Of a stretch of 64,000 bases of DNA, positions 1 to 10,048 are shown piece after piece; the stretch's first letter is position 1, and every line of letters begins with the position of its first letter. Made by a program: the position numbers and the translations under genes. The notes beneath the pieces are model-generated. The model saw only the letters and a program-made list of their open reading frames with translations, searched no databases and had not been told where the DNA came from. Origin of the DNA: Larix kaempferi (Eukaryota; Streptophyta; Pinopsida; Pinales; Pinaceae); the NCBI GenBank assembly GCA_027924585.1, contig BSBM01000319.1, forward strand, positions 4,307,001 through 4,371,000, given 5' to 3'.

Positions 1-941
1 GCATCTACATGTACGTGGAATTGTTTGCTCAAATCCAAAAAGACTAAGATAGGCATAGTTACCATCCTTTCCTTCAGTGTGTCCAGTCCTTTCTGGCAAT
101 ATTCAGTCCATATGAAGTTTTCTTCTTTCTTCAACAATTTTTCCATGGGATCACTTATCTGTGCATATCCTTTGATGAACTTCCTGTAATATCATGTATG
201 TCCCAATGTGGTGCGTAGTTGCTTTACTGAATTAGGTGTTGGAAAATTCACAATAATAGCGATTTTAGCTGGATCAACCATCAACCCCTGTTTACAAACA
301 ATGTGTCCCAGTAGAATTCCATAAGGAACACAGAAGATGCTTTTCTTCAAGTTTATGGAAATATGATGTTGTCTACACTTTTCTAACATCAGTATTAAGC
401 TTGCAAAATGGTTCTTCAGAAACCCAAATACAGTCCAATCATCAAAATATACTTCTAGGAATTTATGGATGAAATCTTTGAATGCAGCAACAACTACTCT
501 GGAAAAAATGGCAGGTGCATTATTCATACCAAAGGGCATCACTGTGTACTGAAACGAGCCCCATTCTGTGGAAAAACTGGTATTGTACCTATCTGCTTCT
601 TCAATTCCGATCTGATGGTATCCAGAAAATCCATCAGTGAAAGAGTATGCCTCATTTCCTCCAACATTGTCTACTACTTCATCTGTGAATGGAGTAGGAA
701 ATGGGTCGTGCAGTCATGCATCATTTAACTTTCGTAGGTCTACGCAGATCCTGATTTCTCCTTTAGTCTTTTTGTCCTGGATAACCATGGGACTTATCCA
801 TTCTGATTCTTCTACAGGTTCAATTATTCCTGCATCGAGCATCTTATCGAGCTCTGTTTTTACTCTTTCTTTGTATCTTGGATTGAGTCGGTAAAGTCTC
901 TGCTTAATGGGCTTCACATTTGGCTTGAGAGGTATTTTCAT
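1..941 (-). pseudogene. Element A reverse transcriptase, N-terminal half (broken)
   Basis: Reverse transcriptase of a Ty3/gypsy polyprotein. The N-terminal fingers are at 941-714, with the segment ending VDLRKLNDA. The palm lies at 542-192, starting MMPFGMNNAPAIFS, with YFDD at about 450-437 as the catalytic Asp pair. Ty3-type enzymes normally carry YLDD or YVDD there, so YFDD is a mild variant. The two parts are joined by a frameshifted stretch at 713-543, so no intact product is possible. The gene continues past base 1; RNase H and integrase would lie outside the window. Family identity is clear from the conserved blocks; the lineage within Ty3/gypsy is not assigned. Confidence 0.9.
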
Positions 942-1149
942 AACTTAATGGGCTTCGCCCAAATGCCTTTCATTTCAGAAAACTTTGTCGGGAATAAGTC
1001 TTCATATTCATGTATTAAATCTGCTATCTATGCAACTGTTTCTTCGTCCCAATAATCTCCTATAGAGGCGAACTTTGGTTCTTCAGTGGTTCAATGTTCA
1101 CTTTCCAAGTTTTCACAGGATCACTCAGATCCAGAATTTCTAATGGAGG

Positions 1150-1866
1150 TCCTTCGGCTTCGCGCTTTCCTTATGACTCAGGTATGTTTACATTACATGG
1201 GTCGTCATCAACGCTTAACTCTTCTTCCTCATCTAGAGCGAAGCTATAACATTCTAGGGCATGTTCTCTCTTTCTTTCCCATTCTGGTTGTTGATATACA
1301 TGTTCTGGTATGTCACTGAATACCTTCTTTTTGATGACCTATAATGCCTCATTTATACTTGAACATTCATCTACGAAGTTGAAAGTTGCTTGGAAGTTCT
1401 TAATCATGACATACCATTCCATTGTTTCTGTACGTAGTTCTGCATCTTTGTACCAGTTCTTCAGAATCTGCTCTAGTGTGTGTATAAATAGGTGAACCCA
1501 TTATGTCTGTGGTCTATGTGTCCATGCTTTCTTGCAACTTTCTATGTGATCCCTAGGATCAGTTTGTCCATTATATTTCACTTGCACCAACTCATTTTCT
1601 GCCAGAAATCTAATTTCCATCATATGCTTACATTTCTCCCATGTGGTCAGATTCTACTTATGCGCGGCCCACCATCTGGAAGGTGTAGTGCACAGTGCTA
1701 TAGCCAATGTTGTTATCTTATGTTCAACTGAAACTGATATAAGATATTCTTGAAAAAATGTATGGATGTTAGTCAAGCCATCAAATGTAGGGACTGGGCT
1801 TACCTCTGTTCCAATCCAAATGTAGTGATCTGGTGAGTTGCGCACATCTTCTTGCTGATACTTCAT
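1150..1866 (-). pseudogene. Element A second gag-like (capsid) domain between protease and RT (broken)
   Basis: On the minus strand, 1866-1654 contains a segment with FDGLTNIHTFFQEYL and TPSRWWAAHK, the pattern of the N-terminal half of a Retrotrans_gag capsid domain. After a damaged stretch, about 1505-1150 contains HTLEQILKNWYKDAELR and EWYVMIKNFQATFNF, the pattern of its C-terminal half, ending in an acidic tail. It follows the protease and precedes RT, whereas the ordinary capsid domain of A lies at 22357-21800. So A carries two capsid-like domains. Stops, including a CAG-to-TAG type change in the C-terminal half, and frameshifts interrupt it. The domain call rests on motif pattern only and needs a profile search. 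Confidence 0.7.
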
Positions 1867-2911
1867 GCATTATGCTTTTCCATTTCTCGAGTCCTGCATC
1901 TGAGTCTGATATGCAAGATTTGTCACCACACCAACTCAATGTTCCATCATCCATTGGGTTGACATAGTCTACCTTATTCGCTGTCATCTTGTAGATATGA
2001 TCTAGATCCTGAGCTCGGAATTCTTCTCTGATTGGCTCAGTGTATCTGGGTCCTTGTGCTAGGTCTAATGGTGCGCTGACCCTGATATCCTTTCCTTCGA
2101 ATATCATCTGCTTCTTTTTCAGGTTGATGATTGCAAGGTTATCCATGGCCCAATATATCCCCAATAGTGCAGGATAAGTTTGGATATCATCTACGATCCC
2201 AATCACTTCGAAGTATTCTCTACTTCTTACTCCATGAATGTCAACAAGGACATTTGATAATCTTCCAAAGGGTATAACCTTCTGCTGGTTGGCTATCCTC
2301 AACTGTATTGGTGACCATGATAACTTTGGCTTGCCCATTTGTTTCCATGTCTGCTTTGTCAAGACATTTACTTCTGAGCCTAAGTCAAGGATGATCTCAT
2401 CCATTTCAAAGTCTCTAATTTGTGCATTCAGTCTCATCTCTCTTCCAGTTATTTTATGGCTCTCGATATGATGAACCACTATGTGTGCTTCATTTACCAT
2501 ATTGCGCTTCTCATAATTACTCAGCAGGATCTGTAACTCTGCTAAGGCATTCTCATGCTTTAACAAATTCATGCAACTTTGTAACAACTGCGCAAAAGGA
2601 CTCATCGGGTCTGTTGCATTGTGTGATCGATCATATGGAGTTGGCATATCCTTCACAGGTGCGGTTTCACTTCACAACTGGATCCTTGGAGTTATAGGTG
2701 CCAGTTCCTTGAAAGTTTCTCTTGCTTCCATGAAGACTCGTTTTTGTTTGTTCATCTCGAAAGCAGGTGTCTTTCCAGTTGCTTTCCTTATCCAAGTTCC
2801 TTCAATATGCTTTTTCTTAGCCTAATGATTCTCAGAAGTCGAAGCTTTCGCTCTTTGATCTGCACCGATCGTAGCTCCACTTCGTGTCACAGCATGAATG
2901 TTGTAATATGT
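1781..2911 (-). pseudogene. Element A protease region (broken)
   Basis: Minus-strand continuation of the A polyprotein after the B insertion. From 2656 to 1781 there is a 291-codon open stretch. It has a linker, then a retroviral-type aspartic protease fold: the active-site strand reads ILDLGSEVNVL, with the Asp at 2386-2384, and the second conserved strand reads YPALLGIYWAMD near 2180-2140. DLG replaces the usual DSG or DTG. After the protease comes an acidic linker that leads, through a frameshift near 1800-1780, into the second gag-like domain. Upstream, 2911-2657 is coding in the same element but holds stops. The protease would cleave the Gag-Pol precursor in the virus-like particle; this copy is dead. 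Confidence 0.8.
2907..2911. repeat. Target-site duplication of element B (left copy)
   Basis: ATATG directly before the first base of B. The same five bases follow the last base of B at 21164-21168. A 5-bp duplication is the usual product of Ty3/gypsy integration. Confidence 0.95.
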
Positions 2912-3853
2912 GTTGTGCAGGAAAATACCTTATAGTGGGGGAGATGACACAACCAACTTACACGGGATGATATGTAAATACATTCATGTTTTACATTGAT
3001 TATTACGAAAGGAAAGAGATTGAGGTTCTGAAAGTTGTACCTTTTTAACGATGGTTAGTCCTAGCTTTCACCTGCACTTCCACAGTGATGAACCTGCAAA
3101 ACAAGTTAACCTTCCTTAGCATATCTTGACTATAATAAATATGATGAAATTGAAAGCAACTTAACATCAATTATAATCAGATATTCAATCCAACAAACAT
3201 TCAATCAAATAGACATTCAATTGGGACGGGAAGGGTATTTCCACCTTTTATTGTCAAAGAAATGTAGATAAGTACAGATATACCTGATCTGTCCAGACAC
3301 TTCTGCAACCGAGTCCTCAGCTCCTGCTCCTCACAAAGACTTAAGAATTTCTCCAGCGTAACAACAATTTCTTCTTCCTTCTAGGTCCCCTCTCTCATGG
3401 CTTCCCCTTGTATTTATGGGACAAGGTTGGTAGTTAAATTCGAGAGGTGGCTGAATTGGGAGGTTGGGGAAGTTACAGAATCAAATTCAACTAATCCCAA
3501 TTCATAATCTTAATATATTTTTTCATTTCATCTTAAGATGTGTGCGGGTTTCATACTAGAAGACTAGTGCACAATATGCAACTTTTGCATCTGAAAACCA
3601 ACGTTTGCAACATTTTGGAAGATGTGCGCGGGTTGAGTTCAATAAGACCAGCGTTCAGAACACAGGATGGTTGTGGCAATAGTAGCGCACACATGGTGAA
3701 AACTATAGAAAAAATATGTTTTTCAGCTGAATATTGTGATCTCAGCAATAACTAATCCAAGGTCAATCCAAATATTCCATCCATAGTGTCCTTTTGTGTG
3801 ATCTACAGAGCAATGTGATAATGGACGGAGAAGTGCAGATTTGACCTATAACA
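2912..3853 (-). repeat. Element B 3' LTR
   Basis: 942 bp, starting TGTTGTGCAGG and ending TATAACA on the plus strand, so TG...CA in both directions. It aligns end to end with 20238-21163. The copies differ by roughly 5% by eye plus a deletion of about 16 bp in the other copy. A TATA-like ATAAATA lies on the minus strand at 3417-3411. Confidence 0.95.
3411..3417 (-). promoter_or_regulatory. TATA-like box in element B LTR
   Basis: Minus strand ATAAATA in the context CCCATAAATACAAGG; the same string is in the 5' LTR at 20728-20722. It is the only clear TATA-like motif noticed in this LTR, and the promoter role is inferred. Confidence 0.45.
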
Positions 3854-3864
3854 GATGCCCCCTA
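3854..3864 (-). other. Element B polypurine tract
   Basis: Minus-strand AGGGGGCATC lies directly before the 3' LTR. It is a typical plus-strand primer tract, and C and D carry nearly the same sequence at the same place. Confidence 0.8.
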
Positions 3865-5836
3865 ATGTGTTAGTTCATAGGGAAATGATGGCCGAAATAC
3901 ATTACAATTCCAAGTCAGAGGAGGAGCAAGAAACTGTAGGACGAAATCACAAAAGTACTTGAAACAAGAATCAAGGTCAGCGAGCAATTACAATCTGGAC
4001 ATCATATAAATGTGCGGTGTGATACAATATGATCTTCGATACATAACTGGTAAATGTATATATAGCATGGCCACTGAAATACAAGCGTGGATCCATGTCA
4101 AAGATATCATAGCCATAACAACAAGCTGGATCTATGTCTCATAAAGAGCCAAAAAATGAGTGTGGCTCAGTCTTGCACAGCTTGGGTCATAACATGAACA
4201 TGATGATGCTATCAGGGTCCCAAGGTCTTCATCCAAAACATCCCAAGGTACCAACCCTATCCATGTGAATAAATGAGCTGAATTCGAACATGGGGGTATT
4301 GTTTGATTACCAGTCATTGATGTATATTGTTAACAAATGCAAGGGCTTCCATCGATAATGATAATGGGGCCCAAGGTACCTAGTACATTCCAACAAGCGT
4401 GAATAAATGGACTTGAAGTCGAACACCTGAGGAACCTGTCGAATAAGAGACATTGATGTATTCCCATTATTCAATGGTGAGGGAAACAACCACTGATGAC
4501 GGCAATTCCCAAGGTACTAACCAAAACTCTAAACTTCGTTCCTAGAGCATAATGAGTTGAAGTCGATGGGAAGAAGTCCGTTGGAAGGGAGGCCTTAATG
4601 CATCCTCCATCATCCAACATGAGGAACACTCACTAGTTTGAGTTGATTTGGAGTAGGACTTGATACAATATGAAACAAACTGACATCAGGATGGTCGACA
4701 CATGAAGTCAAGGTAACTGCAGAATGGCCGACACAGGTTGTATCCTTGAACAGTGAGCACGACACAAAGTGACTCAGGCAGTTTTTAACATGAGGGGGGT
4801 ATGATATAGACCTCCAATGTAGGAGACACTAGCATATTCTCCATATGATTGGAAGAATAACCAACTACAGGAGTAACAAAATCGGAGATCAAGATCACCC
4901 AAAGGTTAAAAACTGAAACCCAACTGAATGATGGACTCAAATAGGTGTTGTGTTTAAGGACATGACTGACTTAACTGCCTTTGAAACTGAAAAGATGTGG
5001 ATACCCTTCTCATCCCTTATTATTTTTGGTAAAAGAATGTCCTTCTTGTTGTTTTAATGAGTCCAAGAAAGCAAACTCAATAAGTCCAACCATAAAAAAA
5101 ATTTAACGATCCCATGGGAGGAAGACTCATGACCTTCTTCATTATTTACAGAGTTTGAAAAAGAGATAGAAGAATAATCTATAGTACTGATCTTTGGATT
5201 TTAATATCGAGCCGAGACTTGTTCTTGCTCGATGGTTTTTTCTTGTTTAAGCAGTCAGAAAAACTTATATAACCATCCATGCACTTACTCGTGGATTTTA
5301 GTATCGATCCCGATTTAGTATGTGCTCGCTAGTGTTTTCTTGTTTATAGAGTCAGAAAAACTTAAACCATCCTCTATACACCCTCTCGTGGATTTCATGT
5401 CGAGCCCGAGTAGGTGAATGCTCGTTGGTGTTTTCATGTTTCGAGAGTCTGAAAACCCTAAAGAAGACTCCAAAAGGTCATTTTCATACAGTTAGTCTCC
5501 TCACCTGAAAAAGTGTAAAACAATGAGAGAAGAACTCTTCTAGCCACGTATGACTAGAGTATACATTTTTCGTAGCTAATCCACAAAAGTCTGGAAAAGG
5601 GGTAAAATTATACTTAAGTGGATGTCACTTCAAAATCCTTTAACGAGTCTGAAATAACAACTATACTCAGCAATCTTGTCATATTCAAAGACTCTAACAA
5701 GAGCATGAAAGAACTCTATAAGAATCTTTTTCGTAAAGTTTTAACGAGCCCGAAAAAAGTAAACTCGCGACCTCCTTACTGTTTTTAACGAGCTCAAAGG
5801 AGAGATGGAAGAATGCTCGTAGCATCCTTAATGTTT
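3865..5836 (-). other. Element B 3' non-coding region
   Basis: About 2 kb between the protease ORF and the polypurine tract with no supported gene. The half nearest the ORF (5120-5836) is built of imperfect repeated segments carrying GAGC, CGAA and TTTTTC words that can pair with each other, for example around 5210-5470. It includes the block at 5525-5613 shared with C and D. The LTR-proximal half (3865-5100) shows no repeats or coding potential that I can support. Confidence 0.7.
5525..5613 (-). other. Conserved 3' block shared by elements B, C and D (B copy)
   Basis: In sense orientation it opens with a TATAATTTTACCCC-like string and ends with the palindrome GAAGAGTTCTTC. Matching blocks are at 10813-10896 in C (minus) and 57319-57402 in D (plus). 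All three lie 1.6-1.7 kb before the 3' LTR. Confidence 0.75.
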
Positions 5837-7291
5837 TTAACGAGCTCGAAGAAAACGTGGAAGAATGCTCGTTGGTGGATCAATGTCCAAATGAATGGCA
5901 GACTGCATTATAGACTCTAGGAAAACTTCATCAGAAGGAAGTATATCATCCCAGATAGAACACATATCTAAACATTCAAATGGAGTCATCACCTGGTCAA
6001 TTGCCGGGACCCATTCCCGAGAAGGTAAGCATGAATTCATAGGCTTCTTTTGAGTAGCAATTGTACTCAAGGAACAATATGCCACATAATTTGATTGTGA
6101 CATGGTAGTGCCTAACGATGAGGAATATACTTGGTCTACAGCTGGGTAATAAGGAGGATCAACAGATGTAAGCCGATATATAGTGACAATACTTTTGTTG
6201 TGAGGAAAATGCATCACATGAAAGAGCGTAGACACTACAGCCTGCATATCATATACGTAATCACACCCTAGGATCATATCAAAGTCCATAGGGTCCTTTA
6301 AAACCATAAAATCAACTAAGACTATTTTTCCACCCAAAGTAACAGGTACTTGAGGGAGGAATCCCAATGGTTCACTAGGTCTTTTATCGAAAGTTAACGG
6401 CCAATTAACAACTGGAACAAGGTTAGGAAAACCTAAATCTCTCCAAGCATAAGGGGATAAGATACTAACAGAGGCTCCTTCATCTACAATACATCGATGA
6501 ACCGCATGGTTTCCGATATCAACCTTTATTTGAAAAGGTGTAGAAGAAGAAAGGCGAGGCCCAGTTAGACTATTCCAATCAAAGGAAATGATCCCAGAGC
6601 TTGGTAGGGTTTCAGTCAGCACAGATGAAGTGCCCCCCATTTCAGAAACATCCAAACTGGTAATGCAGAAGACTTCAGGGACAGGTGCATCAGTCTCCGA
6701 AGGACTAATGGGATCGATCGAAGATTGCATCAATTCAATCACTTCACTCTCCAAAGGAAGAGTGGGGTTGACCAAAGATTGCATTGGTTCAACCACTTCA
6801 TCAACCAAAGGTTGATCAGGCTGTTGGGAATCTATAGACAAATTAGGAGCATATGATCCTTCAGACATGGTCCACACTCTCCGCACCTCCAGAATAGAAA
6901 AGCACAGGTGAGTAAGGTGATCTCCCTTACAAAGTTTACAAGGGAACTTTGGCTTGCGTCCTATAAGCTTACACTCCTTGACAACAATAGTACTCTCAGC
7001 ATGGCTAACATTGGCTGACAGTTTTCCCCCAGCATGACTTGCAATGGTTGGTTGCTCAGAAGAAAAATACTTTTGAACTACGGACCACACATTTTGCACT
7101 TCTAGAACTACAAGGCACAAATAGGTCAAGTAGTCTCCCTCGCAAAACTTACAAGGGAACTTAAACTTTTGTTTATTAGGTTTGTCGATAATGTCAACTT
7201 TCTCAACATGACTTGCAGTGGCTGATTCAGTGTCTCCAATATGACTCATAGTAAATGGTGACTTGTCATTAATATGACCAGCATTGATCAT
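5837..7291 (-). CDS. Element B ORF2: zinc-knuckle and aspartic protease protein
   Basis: 484 codons from an ATG at 7291. The N-terminal third has two short knuckles, CKFCEGDYLTYLC (near 7170-7130, His changed to Tyr) and CKLCKGDHLTHLC (near 6945-6900), both of CX2CX3HX4C spacing. An acidic repeat region with VEPMQSL and IELMQSS words follows. The protease is at roughly residues 250-360; its active-site strand reads CIVDEGASVSIL with the Asp at 6484-6482, and DMILGCDYVYDM follows. The active site is Asp-Glu-Gly-Ala, not D-S/T-G. It stops about 100 residues after the protease with no RT. Its start codon overlaps the stop of ORF1 as ATGA. That may be an ancient frameshift of one gag-pro ORF or a real overlap. 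Confidence 0.8.
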   Translation of the reverse strand: MINAGHINDKSPFTMSHIGDTESATASHVEKVDIIDKPNKQKFKFPCKFCEGDYLTYLCLVVLEVQNVWSVVQKYFSSEQPTIASHAGGKLSANVSHAESTIVVKECKLIGRKPKFPCKLCKGDHLTHLCFSILEVRRVWTMSEGSYAPNLSIDSQQPDQPLVDEVVEPMQSLVNPTLPLESEVIELMQSSIDPISPSETDAPVPEVFCITSLDVSEMGGTSSVLTETLPSSGIISFDWNSLTGPRLSSSTPFQIKVDIGNHAVHRCIVDEGASVSILSPYAWRDLGFPNLVPVVNWPLTFDKRPSEPLGFLPQVPVTLGGKIVLVDFMVLKDPMDFDMILGCDYVYDMQAVVSTLFHVMHFPHNKSIVTIYRLTSVDPPYYPAVDQVYSSSLGTTMSQSNYVAYCSLSTIATQKKPMNSCLPSREWVPAIDQVMTPFECLDMCSIWDDILPSDEVFLESIMQSAIHLDIDPPTSILPRFLRAR

Positions 7292-7875
7292 GATGTGTCC
7301 TCAACATGAGCAACAATGTTTGAAAACATGCTTTCAGTATGATTTGCAGTGATTGAAATTTTGCTCCTAGCATGACCTCTAGAGGCTGGGTAGGTTCCCC
7401 TAGCATGACTTCTAGAGGCTGGGTGGTTGTGTTCAGTATGATTTACAGTGACAGTGATTTCTCCCAACATGACCACCAGAGGTTGGGTAGATGCCCCAGC
7501 ATGACTTTCATAGGATGGGTGGCTACCCCCTTGCTTTGGCATCTTCTTCCTATTCTTCCTCCGTCTATTCCTTTTAGACTGTTGGTTACTAGAATTACTA
7601 CTTTCACCACATGAGGTAGAAGGAGGAGGAGAAGATGTTACTGGTGAAACAGGCATAGGGTTCTGATGCTCTTGATGTGAGGTGCTTACTTGAGAAGCAT
7701 CAGGATCATGCAAGGCGTTCAGAGTGGAAAACAACCAAACTGGTATCCCTATAGTGAATCCCAGAAGATTCAAGGTAGCCATTAATGGAGTACCAATGTT
7801 CCCAATGAATGGAAAAGCACAAGGAGCCCCTTGAAAAAGGGTCCCTTGATTGGTGCCCACCGGGATGCTATCCAT
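7288..7875 (-). CDS. Element B ORF1: gag-like protein with His-containing short repeats
   Basis: The open frame extends from 7944, but the first ATG is at 7875 and I choose it. The N-terminus carries FPFIGNIGTPLMATLN and GFTIGIPVW, a module also found after the protease in C and D. A basic patch, KRNRRRKNRKKMPKQ, probably binds RNA. The C-terminal half is a run of short units of about 11 residues, each with an SHA, SHV or NHT core (for example NHTEHNHPA, SHARGTYPA). The repeats carry on into ORF2 with SHIGDTESA and SHAGGKLSA, which argues that ORF1 and ORF2 were one protein. No ordinary capsid domain is evident. Confidence 0.7.
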   Translation of the reverse strand: MDSIPVGTNQGTLFQGAPCAFPFIGNIGTPLMATLNLLGFTIGIPVWLFSTLNALHDPDASQVSTSHQEHQNPMPVSPVTSSPPPSTSCGESSNSSNQQSKRNRRRKNRKKMPKQGGSHPSYESHAGASTQPLVVMLGEITVTVNHTEHNHPASRSHARGTYPASRGHARSKISITANHTESMFSNIVAHVEDTS

Positions 7876-8472
7876 AGTTTCTGACTCAATGGGCCAGAAA
7901 TCTCTAAGGCCAACTAAAAACAAGCAGCACAAAGAGCACACCACTAAAAATGTCCTACAGTGATCAAAACCAAGTAAACACAGTTGATACTCTCAGAAGT
8001 TAGTCTGGGATGATGAGAGCCCAGAACAAACCAATAGAGTATAGACGGTCAGTTACACAGCGTCCAATGGAGGTCCTCTGGGTGCAAGCATTTGAATCAC
8101 CAAACCACCCTCCCAGGATTACTGCCAAAGGGTTACCTTCTGTGTCTCTCCAAGGTGAAGTGGAAATAGCCTTCCACTCTACCTATGAAGAGTCCTAAAT
8201 GGTCAAGATACTAAGGCTACCACAAATACGAGAATACCTGGGGGAATAGTCATCAACCTAGCTGAGATGCATGGGTAGGGTAACAAAGCCCAAAATCCAA
8301 AAGCACTTAAAAGTACTAGAGGATCCCCATACGCGAAACAACTTTGGTTTATGCTCAAAAGGAAAGTGAGGGGGTATCCTCAACAGTTCCAGTCTCACAC
8401 GGCCTCATACTTAACTCTGGTTTAAGTAGAGCGTTCACGGGATACTTTGATATTGGTGGATTTACCTAAGAG
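7876..8472 (-). other. Element B leader, gag-proximal part
   Basis: Leader upstream of ORF1, cut by the C insertion. The open frame runs to 7944 without an ATG. The rest has stops in all sense frames, and I see no structure I can name. Confidence 0.55.
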
Positions 8473-8477
8473 ATTGT
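8473..8477. repeat. Target-site duplication of element C (left copy)
   Basis: ATTGT, repeated exactly at 18754-18758 after the other end of C. Confidence 0.95.
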
Positions 8478-8516
8478 TGTAGCTAGGGTTTTCACCCTAC
8501 CTTGTGCAAATGAGCA

Positions 8517-8544
8517 CCTACTAAGGAGAAGGGACTCCTTAGTA
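8517..8544 (-). other. Perfect 11-bp stem-loop in the C/D LTR family (C 3' LTR copy)
   Basis: CTACTAAGGAG at 8517-8527 and its reverse complement at 8534-8544 around a 6-nt loop. Copies are at 18073-18101, 47940-47967 and 59674-59701; the loop sequence varies but the stem does not. It lies close to the sense end of each LTR. Confidence 0.85.
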
Positions 8545-8881
8545 GCAGTTCAATAAAACAATAAAATACGACAATAAAGCAAAGTGAACTTAAACTAGCA
8601 TGTGCATCAACAAGAAATAAAAAGACAGTAATATGATAATAATTTTCTTTGGTATTAACTTTACCTCAAATCTCGAGGTTGGTGAAGCTCTTGCAGTAGT
8701 CCAGGAGGGATGCTTCCAAGCTCCAATGGGTTCCTTCTCCTTCTCCAAAGTGTTTTGGATATGGGCCAAAGGGGCACTCAAATGTGAAATTAGCTCAAAG
8801 TGGTGAGCTAGGGTTTCAGGGGTGATTTTGGCAGAGTGAGGATAGGGAAGATTGTGGATATGAAATGGGGAGCCTCCATCA

Positions 8882-8891
8882 CCTATTTATA
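8882..8891 (-). promoter_or_regulatory. TATA box in element C LTR
   Basis: Minus strand TATAAATAGG, the same string as in the D LTRs. The other C LTR reads TATAAGTAGG at the equivalent site, so it is mutated there. Confidence 0.7.
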
Positions 8892-9199
8892 GGTTTTTAG
8901 TGGTGGAGTGTTGACCCATGGTTTTGGGTACCATATGGTTTAGGTCAATTGTATAGGGTTTTTGCTTCCTTTTTTCCCTCTTTTTCCTCTTTTTTTGTAT
9001 TTTGTATTTCCTTTTTAGAGGGTTTTTACTATTTTTGGAGGAAATTTAAATTATTTTGGGGGGAAAAAGGGGCTTTTTGGCCTTTTGGTGGCTTTTTAAT
9101 GGTTTTTTAAGGTTTTGGAGGCAAATATGGTAGGAAATATGGACAAATGAGTCATGTAATGAGGGAGATGAGGTAGTGAGCACTTTTTGGGTGTTAACA

Positions 9200-9210
9200 G
9201 ATTGCCCCCT
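9200..9210 (-). other. Element C polypurine tract
   Basis: Minus strand AGGGGGCAATC immediately before the 3' LTR, identical to the D tract at 59007-59017. Confidence 0.85.
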
Positions 9211-10048
9211 GATGTGTGAGGGCATGAGCTCATTGTATGGCCGATAGACATCATAGGTCTTTTATGGTTTTCCTGGGATGTGGAGAGGAGAAGAAACGAA
9301 CTAGAGCCCAGAACAATGGTCCCAAACCAACTGCAAAAACTGAAAATACATGACCTCAATAATGAATGAGGAATAATCTCAACATATGGACGAGGTGGGC
9401 ATACCCATTCTCGTATCAAGATACATAACAATAACAATGAGGTCAAAAAAATGGGGACCTAAAAGATACATGGCCTCAAATAATGAATGAGGAAGAATCT
9501 CAATATATGGATGAGGCAGGCATACCCATGCTCGTATCAAGATATATATACAAAAAATAACAGTGAGGCCAAAAAATGGGGACCTGAAAGATACATGGAG
9601 AACCACTGTGTACATCATAAGGGTCCAAAGGGGACACAAATTGGGGATATACTGTCGGGATGACCATGTCTGAGCTGAATAACTGATACACTGGAATAAC
9701 AATAGTGTTGTTGAGTATGGTACCAGAGGAACTGATGAGCTGCTGGATCATAATAATGGGGAGTCATACCCTCAATGGTACACTGGGCTGGAGCTTAACT
9801 GGGTACTCAAGGAAGCATATAAGTGGATGGCTTCTGAATACAATCACCAACGCAACCTGGACATCCATGGGAACATATAACTGGGTGTTCCGAAGTGACT
9901 CACCAATGTGCTAGAGTCGGGGGAAATTCGGGGTCTTCGACCAATAACTGAAGGGATATATACCCTGCGCGATTCTCAACGATGCGATCAAGGTGTTGAA
10001 GTCGAGAATGTGAGAAACAACCACTCGGAGAGGCACTGAGGACTCCTC

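Larger units (their letters stand above)
8478..9199 (-). repeat. Element C 3' LTR
   Basis: 722 bp, TGTAGCTAGGG to GTTAACA on the plus strand. About 20 differences from 18033-18753 by eye (about 3%). It is homologous to the D LTRs, for example TGTTAACACCCAAAAAGTG at the sense start of both. Confidence 0.96.
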
